A stretch of 64,000 nucleotides of DNA from DASVXQ01 sp046727955 (lineage in GTDB: Bacteria; Actinomycetota; CALGFH01). The stretch lies in contig JBKPDO010000182.1 of the NCBI GenBank assembly GCA_046727955.1, positions 1-64,000 on the forward strand. The letters run 5' to 3'. A program made the translations under genes and the position numbers. Position 1 is the first letter of the stretch. Each line of letters starts with the position of its first letter. Below, piece after piece: positions 7,801 to 16,180 of the stretch. Below the pieces are notes generated by a model. That model ran no database searches. It was given only the letters and a program-made list of their open reading frames with translations, and was not told where the DNA came from.

Positions 7801-9201
7801 GTGTACGACTATGACCTGCTGGTGATCGGCTCCGGGCCGAGCGGGCAGAAGGCCGCGATCGCTGCGGCCAAGCTCGGCCGGCACGCCGCCGTGGTCGAGC
7901 GGACCGACGTGGTCGGCGGCGTCTGCATCAACACCGGGACGATCCCGTCCAAGACCCTACGGGAAGCCATCGTCTACCTGACCGGCCTTAGCCAGCGGGA
8001 GCTGTACGGACAGAGCTACCGCGTCAAGCACGACATCACCGTGCAGGACCTCAGCGCCCGGACCAGGCACGTGGTCGGACGCGAGATCGACGTGATCCTG
8101 CACCAGCTTGCCCGCAACCACGTGACGCTGCTCCAGGGCAGCGCCCGATTCGTCGACCCGCACACCGTCGGCATCGCCGGCGGACCGGTGGAGCGGCTTG
8201 TGAGCGCGGCCAACATCGTGATCGCCACCGGGACCCGCCCGGCGCACCCGGACAGCGTCGCCTTCGACGACAGGAGCATCGTCGACTCGGACGGGATCCT
8301 GTCGCTCGAGCGGATCCCCTCCTCGATGGTGATCGTCGGCGCGGGCGTGATCGGGCTCGAGTACGCGTCGATGTTCGCCGCCGTCGGCACCAAGGTGACG
8401 GTGGTCGAGCGGCGCCAGGGCATGCTCGAGTTCTGCGACGACGAGATCGTCGAGTCGCTGCGCTACCACCTGCGCGACCTTGCGGTGACGTTCCGCTTCG
8501 GCGAGAGCGTGGCCGCCGTGGAGCCTCACGCCGGCGGGACCATGACGGTCCTGGAGAGCGGCAAGCGGATCCCCGCCGACACCGTGCTGTACTCGGCCGG
8601 GCGTCAAGGCCTGACCGGCGACCTCGAGCTGGCCAACGCCGGGCTGGAGGCGGACGCGCGCGGCCGGATCGCCGTCGGGCCCGATTTCCGGACCAAGGTC
8701 GAGCACGTCTTCGCGGTCGGCGACGTGATCGGCTTTCCCGCGCTGGCGGCGACCTCGATGGAGCAGGGCCGGCTGGCCGCCTACGCCGCCTTCGGCGAGT
8801 CGACGAGCACGCTCGGGCAGCTGCTGCCGATCGGCGTCTACACCATCCCGGAGATCAGCTACGTAGGCAAGAGCGAGGCGGAGCTGACCGATGCGTCGAT
8901 CCCTTACGAGGTCGGCATCTCCCGCTACCGGGAGCTGGCCCGGGGGCAGATCCTCGGCGACTCCTACGGCATGCTGAAGCTGCTCGTCTCCCTGGAGGAC
9001 CGGCGGCTGCTGGGCGTGCACGTGTTCGGCACCAACGCGACCGAGATCGTGCACATCGGCCAGGCCGTCATGGGCAACGGCGGCACGGTGGACTACCTGG
9101 TCGACGCGGTCTTCAACTACCCCACCCTGGCCGAGGCGTACAAGGTGGCCGCGCTCGACGCGGTCAACAAGATGCGGGCGATCGCCCGCCTCGACGACTG
9201 A
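7801..9201 (+). CDS. sthA: Soluble NAD(P)+ transhydrogenase (SthA-like flavoprotein)
   Basis: About 466 residues. An FAD dinucleotide site VIGSGPSGQKAA opens the protein, an NAD(P) site VIVGAGVIGLEYASMFA lies near residue 180, and the second FAD motif VFAVGDVIGFP near 310. In the redox segment GGVCINTGTIPSKTL the second active-site cysteine of the disulfide-reductase family is Thr, as in soluble pyridine nucleotide transhydrogenases, which exchange hydride between NADPH and NAD+. The C-terminal dimer domain is complete. I chose GTG 7801, seven bases after a GGGGG ribosome site; GTG 7795 and ATG 7762 are in frame. A pyruvate kinase stub starts two bases after the stop. Confidence 0.88.
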   Translation: MYDYDLLVIGSGPSGQKAAIAAAKLGRHAAVVERTDVVGGVCINTGTIPSKTLREAIVYLTGLSQRELYGQSYRVKHDITVQDLSARTRHVVGREIDVILHQLARNHVTLLQGSARFVDPHTVGIAGGPVERLVSAANIVIATGTRPAHPDSVAFDDRSIVDSDGILSLERIPSSMVIVGAGVIGLEYASMFAAVGTKVTVVERRQGMLEFCDDEIVESLRYHLRDLAVTFRFGESVAAVEPHAGGTMTVLESGKRIPADTVLYSAGRQGLTGDLELANAGLEADARGRIAVGPDFRTKVEHVFAVGDVIGFPALAATSMEQGRLAAYAAFGESTSTLGQLLPIGVYTIPEISYVGKSEAELTDASIPYEVGISRYRELARGQILGDSYGMLKLLVSLEDRRLLGVHVFGTNATEIVHIGQAVMGNGGTVDYLVDAVFNYPTLAEAYKVAALDAVNKMRAIARLDD

Positions 9202-9203
9202 CC

Positions 9204-9575
9204 GTGGACAGCACGGACGGCGGTCTGCGCACCAAGATCGTCGCGACCCTGGGGCCGGCACCCACCGATCCGGAGGTGCTCGGGGCGATGGTGGACGCCG
9301 GCCTCGACGTGGCGCGCCTCAATTTCTCCCACGGCGACGCCGAGGAGCACCTCGGCAGGCTCGCGGCCGTGCGGCGGCCGACCGCGCCACGTGACGCTCT
9401 GACCGACCAGACGCAAGGCAAGGTGCGTTTCGCGCGGCAGGGTGGGTACCTGGGAGCCGACGAGGTCGCCGGTGGAGGAAGCAGCAGACACCCCGGCAGC
9501 GGCAAGGGTGTCAAGGGCGTCAAGGGTGTCAAGGACCCGCAAAAAATCCCGAGAATGACGTTAGGGCATCGTTAA
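9204..9575 (+). pseudogene. pyk: Pyruvate kinase N-terminal stub
   Basis: The first 58 residues are a clear pyruvate kinase start: LRTKIVATLGPA, the EVLGAMVDAGLDVARL helix, and the substrate-site motif NFSHG. After RLAAVRR the homology stops; the remaining residues include a Gly-Val-Lys triplet repeat (9-bp unit, about 9504-9533) and no kinase sequence. Pyruvate kinases have about 470 residues, so at least 85% is missing and the product cannot be active. It lies two bases after sthA, suggesting a former sthA-pyk operon whose 3' part was replaced by the kdp leader. Confidence 0.8.
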
Positions 9576-9578
9576 GGG
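9560..9578 (+). promoter_or_regulatory. Direct-repeat operator candidate upstream of kdp
   Basis: GTTAGGG at 9560 and GTTAAGGG at 9571 form a direct repeat with 11-base spacing, the geometry bound by OmpR/PhoB-type response regulators such as KdpE. The site is about 120 bases before the first kdp-operon start. No kdpD or kdpE gene is in the window. Confidence 0.4.
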
Positions 9579-9624
9579 CCCTTCCCAGGCGGTCACGGCG
9601 AGCGTACATACCAAGGCGCGGTGT

Positions 9625-9652
9625 TCGGGTGACGCGCGTCCGCGCGACCCGA
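9625..9652 (+). promoter_or_regulatory. Leader hairpin upstream of the kdp operon
   Basis: TCGGGT...ACCCGA encloses CGCGCG...CGCGCG, giving a strong stem about 45 bases before the first start codon. It may be an attenuator or RNA-stabilising element. I could not match it to the c-di-AMP (ydaO) riboswitch. Confidence 0.35.
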
Positions 9653-9697
9653 GCCCCCCGCCGCCACCGGAGGAACCTACGAGGACAGGAGAACGAC

Positions 9698-9778
9698 ATG
9701 GACGCTGTTTCGGTGCTTCTGGCCCTGGGCGTCTTCGCACTGATGTTCGGTCTCATCAGGGTGATAGATCGGATATGA
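9698..9778 (+). CDS. 26-residue membrane peptide at head of kdp operon
   Basis: An ATG with AGGAG upstream encodes MDAVSVLLALGVFALMFG followed by LIRVIDRI and stop: one hydrophobic helix with a charged C-terminal tail. Its TGA overlaps the ATG of kdpF (ATGA), so it is translationally coupled to the pump genes. From memory, similar unnamed peptides occur before kdpF in other phyla, but I cannot verify that here. A role as an extra lipid-like stabiliser or regulator of KdpFABC is inference. Confidence 0.65.
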   Translation: MDAVSVLLALGVFALMFGLIRVIDRI

Positions 9779-9864
9779 GCGCCGCGGACATATTCGGGCT
9801 GACGATCTCGGTAGTCGTGTTCGGCTACCTGGTCTATGCGCTGATGCGCGGGGAGCGGCTGTAG
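9775..9864 (+). CDS. kdpF: KdpF, small subunit of potassium P-ATPase
   Basis: 29 residues, MSAADIFGLTISVVVFGYLV then YALMRGERL: a single transmembrane helix ending in the usual Y-A-L-x-R-x-E-R tail of KdpF. In characterised pumps KdpF stabilises the KdpABC complex at the membrane. It overlaps the upstream peptide by four bases, and its TAG is followed immediately by the kdpA ATG. Confidence 0.85.
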   Translation: MSAADIFGLTISVVVFGYLVYALMRGERL

Positions 9865-11619
9865 ATGACCGGACAGGGCTGGTTGCAGATTCTGATCTAC
9901 GTGGCGGTGCTGACCGCGATCACGCCGCTGCTCGGCGGCTACATGGCCCGCGTCTACACGGGCCGGGTAGCCCTGGAGCGGGTGCTCGGGCCGGTGGAGC
10001 GCGGGTTCTACCGGGCGGTGCGCACCCGCCCCGACCGCGAGCAGGACTGGAAGCAGTACGGGCGGACCGTGCTGGTGTTCTCCGTGCTGTTCTGGCTGGC
10101 GCTGTACGCCATCCTGCGGCTGCAGGGATCGCTGCCGTTCAACCCGCTGCGCTTTGGCGGGGCGCCGTGGAACGTCACCTTCAACACGACCTCGTCGTTC
10201 ATCACCAACACCAACTGGCAGTACTACGGCGGCGAGACGACCATGTCGTTCCTCTCCCAGATGGCTGGGCTGGCGGTGCAGAACTTCGTCTCGGCTGCGG
10301 TCGGCATGGCGGTGCTGGCCGCGGTCATCCGCGGCTTCGCGCGCCGCGACACCGACCGGCTTGGCAACTTCTGGGTCGACATGACCCGCACGCTGCTGTA
10401 CATCCTGCTGCCGCTGTCGATCATCGGCACGCTGCTGCTGGTCTCCCAGGGCGTGGTGCAGACCCTCACCGGCTCGGTCGACTTCAACACCGTGCACGGG
10501 TTCACGCAGTCGCTGGCGCTGGGCCCGGTCGCATCGCAGATCGCCATCAAGCAGCTCGGCACCAACGGCGGCGGGTTCTTCAACGTGAACTCGGCGTTCC
10601 CGTTCGAGAACGGGACCACTTTCTCCAACTTCGTCGAGATGGTGTTCATCCTGATGATCCCGGCGGCGGCGACCTACCAGTACGGCAAGATGATCGGGCG
10701 GCAGCGTCAGGGCTGGGCGCTGTACGTGGCCATGCTGGTGATGTTCGCCGTCGGCATCGGCAACGCCTACTACCAGGAGGCCAGGACCACCCCCGCGCTG
10801 GCCGCGGCGGGGGTGCACGCCACCGCCGGTCACGGCTCGACCGGCGGCAACCTGCAGGACAAGGAGCAGCGCTTCGGCATCGCCAACTCCGCGCTGTGGG
10901 CGACGGCGACCACCGACGCGTCCAACGGCTCGGTGAACTCCTCCCACGAGGCCTACAGCGGCCTGGCGACCCTGACGCCGCTGGCCAACCTGATGACCGG
11001 CGAGGTGATCTTCGGCGGGGTCGGTTCGGGCCTGTACGGCATGCTCATGCTGGTGGTGCTGACGGTGTTCCTCGGTGGCCTGATGGTGGGCCGCACCCCG
11101 GAGTACCTGGGCAAGAAGATCCAGGCCCACGAGGTCAAGATCGTGGCGATCGGGACGCTGTACATGCCGGTCGTGGTCCTGATCGCGACGTCGCTGGCGA
11201 TCGCCACCCCTGCCGGGAAGAAGTCGATCTTCGACCCGGGCCCGCAGGGGTTCTCGGAGACGATCTACGCCTACACCTCCCAGGTCAACAACAACGGCTC
11301 GGCGTTTGCCGGCTACACCGGCTTCGTGCAGCCCAACGCGCCCGGCAACAAGGGCGCGACCGGGGTCACCTTCGCCGACTTGCTCGGCGGCGGGGCGATG
11401 CTGGTCGGGCGGTTCATCCCGCTGCTGGCCGCGCTCGCCGTCGCTGGCTCGCTTGCCGTCAAGCGGCCGGCGCCAGCGGGGCCGGGGACGTTCCGGACCG
11501 ACTCGCCGATCTTCATCGTGCTGCTGATCGGTGTCGCCGTGGTCGTCGCCGCGCTGAGCTTCCTCCCGGCATTGGCGCTCGGCCCGCTCGTGCAGGGCCT
11601 GACCCACCAGTTGTTCTAG
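9865..11619 (+). CDS. kdpA: KdpA, potassium-binding channel-like subunit
   Basis: 584 residues with about ten membrane helices. The K+ selectivity-filter regions are recognisable, for example GTNGGGFFNVNSAFPFENGT near residue 232 and NTTSSFITNTNWQYYGGE near residue 110. KdpA selects and conducts K+ in the KdpFABC uptake pump, driven by KdpB. Full family length and no frame problems. It is followed after 19 bases by kdpC rather than the usual kdpB. Confidence 0.96.
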   Translation: MTGQGWLQILIYVAVLTAITPLLGGYMARVYTGRVALERVLGPVERGFYRAVRTRPDREQDWKQYGRTVLVFSVLFWLALYAILRLQGSLPFNPLRFGGAPWNVTFNTTSSFITNTNWQYYGGETTMSFLSQMAGLAVQNFVSAAVGMAVLAAVIRGFARRDTDRLGNFWVDMTRTLLYILLPLSIIGTLLLVSQGVVQTLTGSVDFNTVHGFTQSLALGPVASQIAIKQLGTNGGGFFNVNSAFPFENGTTFSNFVEMVFILMIPAAATYQYGKMIGRQRQGWALYVAMLVMFAVGIGNAYYQEARTTPALAAAGVHATAGHGSTGGNLQDKEQRFGIANSALWATATTDASNGSVNSSHEAYSGLATLTPLANLMTGEVIFGGVGSGLYGMLMLVVLTVFLGGLMVGRTPEYLGKKIQAHEVKIVAIGTLYMPVVVLIATSLAIATPAGKKSIFDPGPQGFSETIYAYTSQVNNNGSAFAGYTGFVQPNAPGNKGATGVTFADLLGGGAMLVGRFIPLLAALAVAGSLAVKRPAPAGPGTFRTDSPIFIVLLIGVAVVVAALSFLPALALGPLVQGLTHQLF

Positions 11620-11638
11620 CGATCGCGGAGGCACAGCA

Positions 11639-12292
11639 GTGCGCAGAGACATCATCGGGTCGGTGGTCGCCATCGTGGTGATCACCATCGGCTTCGGTCT
11701 GGTTTACCCGCTGGTCATGACCGGCGTGGCGCAGGTCACCTTCCGCGATCAGGCCGACGGGAGCCAGGTCAAGCAAAACGGCAAGGTCGTCGGCTCGAGC
11801 CTGATCGGCCAGGACTTCCGCAAGCCGGTACTGGACGCCAGCGGCAAGCCCAAGGTGGACAAAGACGGCAACCCAGTGCTGGAGGCCGACCCGAACTGGT
11901 TCCAGAGCCGCCCGTCGCAGAGCGGCTACTCGGCCAACGTCACTTTCTTCTCAAACCTCGGCCCCAACCAGAAGGACCTCGCCGACCAGGTCAAGGCCAA
12001 CCTCGACGCCTACCTGGCCCTGGAGCGGCCCTACACCCCGACCCTGACGGCCACGGGTGTCCCCGTCGACGCGGTCACCAGCTCGGCCTCCGGGGTCGAC
12101 CCGCAAATCTCGGTCGCCAACGCGCGCATCCAGGCCAACCGCATCGCCGCGGTGCGCAAGGCCCCGCTGGACCGCGTCCTGAGGCTGATCAGCGCCCACA
12201 CCGACGGGCGCGCGCTGGGGGTGCTCGGCGAGCCCGGTGTGAACGTGCTCGAGCTCAACCTGGCACTCGACAAGGAGTTCCCACTGCGATGA
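11639..12292 (+). CDS. kdpC: KdpC, periplasmic-side pump subunit
   Basis: 217 residues: one N-terminal transmembrane helix (IVVITIGFGLVYPLVMTGVA) and an extracytoplasmic domain with the family motifs GSSLIGQ, WFQSRPS and the C-terminal VNVLELNLAL. KdpC is needed for assembly and high-affinity K+ binding. The GTG start lies eight bases after GGAG. It precedes kdpB and overlaps its start by ATGA, so the gene order is F-A-C-B, the reverse of the normal A-B-C order. Confidence 0.95.
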   Translation: MRRDIIGSVVAIVVITIGFGLVYPLVMTGVAQVTFRDQADGSQVKQNGKVVGSSLIGQDFRKPVLDASGKPKVDKDGNPVLEADPNWFQSRPSQSGYSANVTFFSNLGPNQKDLADQVKANLDAYLALERPYTPTLTATGVPVDAVTSSASGVDPQISVANARIQANRIAAVRKAPLDRVLRLISAHTDGRALGVLGEPGVNVLELNLALDKEFPLR

Positions 12293-14427
12293 CCACACCA
12301 GTCCAGCCCAACCAGGCGCCTGAGCCGGAGGCGCCGCCCGGGGCGCCGCCCGGGGCGGCGTCTGTGTCGCAGGCGTCCCAGTCGATCTTCGACCCGGCGA
12401 TCCTGCGCGCCGCGATCTGGCCGAGCATCACCAAGCTCGACCCCCGCGTGCAGATCCGCAACCCGGTCATGTTCGTCGTCGAGATCGGCGCGGCGATCAC
12501 TACGGTGGCCTGGCTGATCCAGGCGTTCGGCGGTGCCCCGCTCGGCGGCGGCCACGAGCCGTGGTGGTTCACCTTCACGGTGGCCATCTGGCTGTGGCTG
12601 ACGGTGGTGTTCGCCAACTTCGCCGAGGCGCTCGCCGAGGGCCGCGGCAAGGCCCAGGCGGCCGCCCTGCGGGCGCTGCGCACCGACACCATCGCCCACA
12701 TGCGCGACGGCAGCGAGCGGCGCGCTTCTGAGCTGCGCCGCGGCGACGTGGTCGTGGTCAGGGCCGGCGAGGTGATGCCCGGCGACGGCACCATCATCGA
12801 GGGGATCGCCTCGGTCGACGAGTCGGCCATCACCGGCGAGTCGGCCCCGGTGATCCGCGAGGCCGGCGGCGACCGCAGCGCGGTGACCGGCGGCACCCAC
12901 GTGCTATCGGACCGGATCGTGGTAGAGATCACCGCCGAGCCAGGCAAAAGCTTCCTGGACCGCATGATCGCGCTGGTCGAGGGCGCCGACCGGCGCAAGA
13001 CTCCCAATGAGATCGCACTGAACATCCTGTTGGCGGCGATGACCGCCGTGTTCTTGGTGATCGTCGTCTCGCTGCGTCCATTCGCGCTGTTCGCCCATAC
13101 GGCCGCCTCCACCACCACGCTGATCGCGCTGCTGGTCGCGCTGATCCCCACGACCATCGGGGCACTGCTGTCGGCCATCGGCATCGCCGGCATGGACCGG
13201 CTGGTGCGCCGCAACGTGCTGGCGAGGTCGGGCCGCGCGGTCGAGGCGTCTGGGGACGTGGACGTGCTGCTGCTGGACAAGACCGGCACGATCACGCTGG
13301 GCAACCGGCAGGCGACCGAGCTGCTGCCGCTGCCCGGTGTGGAGGTCGGTGAGCTCGCCGACGCGGCGCAGCTGTCGTCGCTGTCGGACGAGACCCCCGA
13401 GGGCCGCTCGATCGTGGTGCTGGCCAAGGAGCGCTACGGGCTGCGCGGTCGCGAGCTGCTGGAACGCCGCGCCCAGTTCATCCCGTTCAGCGCGCAGACC
13501 CGTATGTCCGGCGCGGACCTGGACGGCCGGCGGGTCCGCAAGGGCGCCTCAGACGCCGTTGGCGCCTGGGTGCGCGCGCAGGGCGGCACGGTGCCGCCGC
13601 AGCTCACCCGGATGGTGGAGGAGATCGCCCGCGACGGCGGCACCCCGCTAGTGGTCGCCGACGGCGCTCGCCCGCTGGGGGTGGTGCATCTCAAGGACAT
13701 CGTCAAGGGCGGCATGCGCGACCGCTTCGACCAGCTGCGGCAGATGGGCATCCGCACGGTGATGATCACCGGTGACAACCCGCTGACCGCCGCGGCGATC
13801 GCCAGCGAGGCCGGCGTGGACGACTTCCTCGCCCAGGCCACCCCGGAGCGGAAGCTGGAGCTGATCCGCGCCGAGCAGGCCGAGGGGCGGATGGTGGCGA
13901 TGACCGGCGACGGCACCAACGACGCGCCCGCACTGGCTCAGGCCGACGTCGGGGTGACCATGAACACCGGCACCCAGGCCGCGCGCGAGGCCGGCAACAT
14001 GATCGACCTGGACTCCAACCCCACCAAGCTGATCGAGATCGTCGAGGTCGGCAAGCAGTTGCTGATCACCCGCGGGGCGCTGACCACTTTTTCGATCGCC
14101 AACGACGTCGCTAAGTACTTCGCGTTCCTGCCCGCCATATTCGTCAGCTCCTACGCGGCCGCCGGCGCCGCCAAGGGGCCGCTGGACCAGCTCAACATCC
14201 TGCGGCTCGGCACCCCCCTGTCGGCGATCATATCGGCGGTCGTCTTCAACGCGCTGATCATCCCGCTACTGGTGCCACTGGCCCTGCGGGGGGTGCGCTA
14301 CCGCCCGGTCGGCGCGACCGCGCTGCTGCGACGCAACCTGTGGCTGTACGGCTTCGGCGGCCTCATCGCGCCGTTCATCGGCATCAAGCTCGTCGACCTC
14401 GTCGTCCACAACTTGCTCGGAGCCTGA
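12289..14427 (+). CDS. kdpB: KdpB, catalytic ATPase subunit
   Basis: 712 residues. The N-terminus has a Pro-rich duplicated linker (APPGAPPGA, a 12-bp duplication). Actuator motif TGES lies in ITGESAPVIREAGGDRSA, phosphorylation site DKTGTIT near residue 330, the hinge TGDGTNDAPALAQADVG near 545, and membrane segments before and after. It hydrolyses ATP to drive K+ through KdpA. Translationally coupled to kdpC by a four-base overlap. No kdpD/kdpE follows; low-complexity repeats do. Confidence 0.96.
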   Translation: MTTPVQPNQAPEPEAPPGAPPGAASVSQASQSIFDPAILRAAIWPSITKLDPRVQIRNPVMFVVEIGAAITTVAWLIQAFGGAPLGGGHEPWWFTFTVAIWLWLTVVFANFAEALAEGRGKAQAAALRALRTDTIAHMRDGSERRASELRRGDVVVVRAGEVMPGDGTIIEGIASVDESAITGESAPVIREAGGDRSAVTGGTHVLSDRIVVEITAEPGKSFLDRMIALVEGADRRKTPNEIALNILLAAMTAVFLVIVVSLRPFALFAHTAASTTTLIALLVALIPTTIGALLSAIGIAGMDRLVRRNVLARSGRAVEASGDVDVLLLDKTGTITLGNRQATELLPLPGVEVGELADAAQLSSLSDETPEGRSIVVLAKERYGLRGRELLERRAQFIPFSAQTRMSGADLDGRRVRKGASDAVGAWVRAQGGTVPPQLTRMVEEIARDGGTPLVVADGARPLGVVHLKDIVKGGMRDRFDQLRQMGIRTVMITGDNPLTAAAIASEAGVDDFLAQATPERKLELIRAEQAEGRMVAMTGDGTNDAPALAQADVGVTMNTGTQAAREAGNMIDLDSNPTKLIEIVEVGKQLLITRGALTTFSIANDVAKYFAFLPAIFVSSYAAAGAAKGPLDQLNILRLGTPLSAIISAVVFNALIIPLLVPLALRGVRYRPVGATALLRRNLWLYGFGGLIAPFIGIKLVDLVVHNLLGA

Positions 14428-14441
14428 CAGCGAACGACCTG

Positions 14442-14532
14442 CACCACCACCACCACCACCACCACCACCACCACCGGGGGCGGCGGCCCGCCGGACCCAG
14501 CCGACCGGACCCAGCCGACCGGACCCAGCCGA
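14442..14532. repeat. CAC triplet tract and 14-bp tandem repeat
   Basis: About eleven CAC triplets (14442-14475) are followed by three perfect copies of CCGGACCCAGCCGA (14491-14532). Both lie just after kdpB outside any gene; the 14-bp unit is not a multiple of three. Length instability is likely. Confidence 0.9.
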
Positions 14533-14569
14533 GGCGGGTCAGCTCATGGGCTACCGCCTCGAGCCGGAA

Positions 14570-14776
14570 TTAGAAACCCGCCTCGGGGTCCAGCCCGAAG
14601 GGTCCTTCGGCCATTGCCCAGTTGACGAACTGCGCCGTGTTCTCGCCGATGTTGTCGTTCACGAATGCCGACGCCAGCTCGTCGATGCGCTCGTCGCTGT
14701 AGCCCTCGGCCCCGAGCAGCGGACGCGCCTCGTCGGCGAGCAGGCGGGCGCGCTCGTCTGGGTCAGAGCTCTGCAT
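14570..14776 (-). CDS. Small acidic hypothetical protein
   Basis: 68 residues from an ATG at 14776 preceded by AGAAGAGGGA. The sequence (SSDPDERARLLADEARPLLG, then DELASAFVNDNIGE and a C-terminal EGPFGLDPEAGF) is acidic and helical, with no signal peptide or metal motif. I do not recognise a characterised family. Convergent with kdpB. Confidence 0.6.
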   Translation of the reverse strand: MQSSDPDERARLLADEARPLLGAEGYSDERIDELASAFVNDNIGENTAQFVNWAMAEGPFGLDPEAGF

Positions 14777-15129
14777 GGGCGATCCCTCTTCTGGCTTGCC
14801 ACGCTCGTGTCCGGGCCTGGTGGAGGCGCGGGAGCGGGTAACGGTCTGGAACATGCCGCACGCCATTCTGCAGCATGATCTTCATTCCTGAGCAGCCCGT
14901 CCAGCGAAGTCCACGGATACGAGCCCTCGCCCGTATCGCCGGGATAGTCCTACTTGCCCATGACAGCGCGCGGTGTGGTGACTTGCGGGTGACTGAGCCT
15001 CCGGCGGCATTGCCGCCCACTCAGAGGAGGTTTGACCCGAGATATTCATCGATCGGCCGGCACTCGCTTACCCGGCGGTCAGGCACGTGGGCGAGGGCTC
15101 CGCGGAACGCTACGGCAACGGAGGAGCGC

Positions 15130-16080
15130 ATGGACAAGCGCATCGGCCGACGAACCTTCATGAAGGGCGCCGGAGCGCTGGGTGCAGGCAGCCTCGCAGC
15201 ATCGGTCCTGCCGACGAGCCCGGCCCTCGCACGAGAGAGCGCTCGTCTGGCCGCCAGCACGCCACTTCAGCACATCATCATCGACTGCCAAGAGAACCGG
15301 TCGTTCGATCACTACTTTGGGTTCGCGCCGTTCGCGGGCCAATATGGCGTCCCGCCAGGATATTCCCAGCCCGATGGCCAGGGCGGCAGCGTGACGCCGT
15401 TCGAATTCACGAGCCTCTCGACGCCGGACATCGGCCATTCCTGGAACGCGATCCACAGGCAGTGGAATAGCGGCGCAATGGATGGCTTCTACACCACCGA
15501 CGGCATCGACTGCATGGGCTATTACACCGCTGAGCAGCTCCCCTACTACTACAGCCTGTTCGACGACTTCACGCTCTGCGTGAACTACTTCTGCTCGGTG
15601 CTCGGCCCCACTTGGCCGAATCGGTTCTACCTCGCCGCGGGGACGTCCGGAGGCATAACGACCAACGGCGTCTGGGGCTACGGCGTTTTCGACTACCCGA
15701 TCATCCTTGACCTGCTCGAGGACGCCGGCGTGACCTGGAAGGTCTACAACATCGGCTGGGACAGCGTCCCGTTTGGGAACACCGACAACGTCTTCGTCTT
15801 CTGGGAGCGGTGGGCGCACGACCAGCGGACCCGGGGCAGCAAGGGCGGCTTCCTGAACGATCTGCGACTCGGACGCCTGCCACAGGTCTCGTTCCTCGTC
15901 CCAAGCTTCGCCAGGGGCTGGGACGAGCATCCTCTCGCGTCCGTCAACCACCGGTTCGACGTCTCCACTCCAGGGGGACCGAACAACGAGGCTTCGGGCG
16001 GTCAGCTGGCCGGTCCTCCCGCCCCGCCTCGGGACGGGCTCGCCGCGGTCGGCAACCTGATGGAGTGCTTCGAATTCTGA
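15130..16080 (+). pseudogene. Tat-exported phosphoesterase (phospholipase C family) with internal deletion
   Basis: 316 residues from ATG 15130 with an upstream GGAGGA. A twin-arginine signal RRTFMKG and a cleavable hydrophobic segment ending SPALA show Tat export. The N-terminal catalytic segment IIDCQENRSFDHYFG (metal-binding Asp/Glu/Asn) is typical of the acid phosphatase/phospholipase C phosphoesterases. After SFARGWDEHP the protein jumps in frame to LASVNHRFDVSTPGG and the family C-terminus GPPAPPRDGL...NLMECFEF. Relatives have about 430-450 residues and carry a second metal motif (Y-D-E-x-G-G) between those points, which is absent. The product should therefore be inactive unless the join is an assembly artefact. 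Confidence 0.8.
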
Positions 16081-16180
16081 GGCGGGCCCACAGACGCCTG
16101 AAGCGCCCAGATGTGGGGCGCGGTACTGCTCAGCCCAACCCGGGCTTTCAGCCCCGACCGAACGGCTGCTTCGTGCCTGC

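Noticed and set aside
9580..9697. c-di-AMP (ydaO) riboswitch before the kdp operon
   Set aside because: A hairpin is present, but I could not find the conserved core segments of that riboswitch class.
9529..11688. A 719-codon minus-strand frame opposite kdpA
   Set aside because: Composition is His/Arg/Gln-rich without domains, while the plus strand is unmistakably kdpA.
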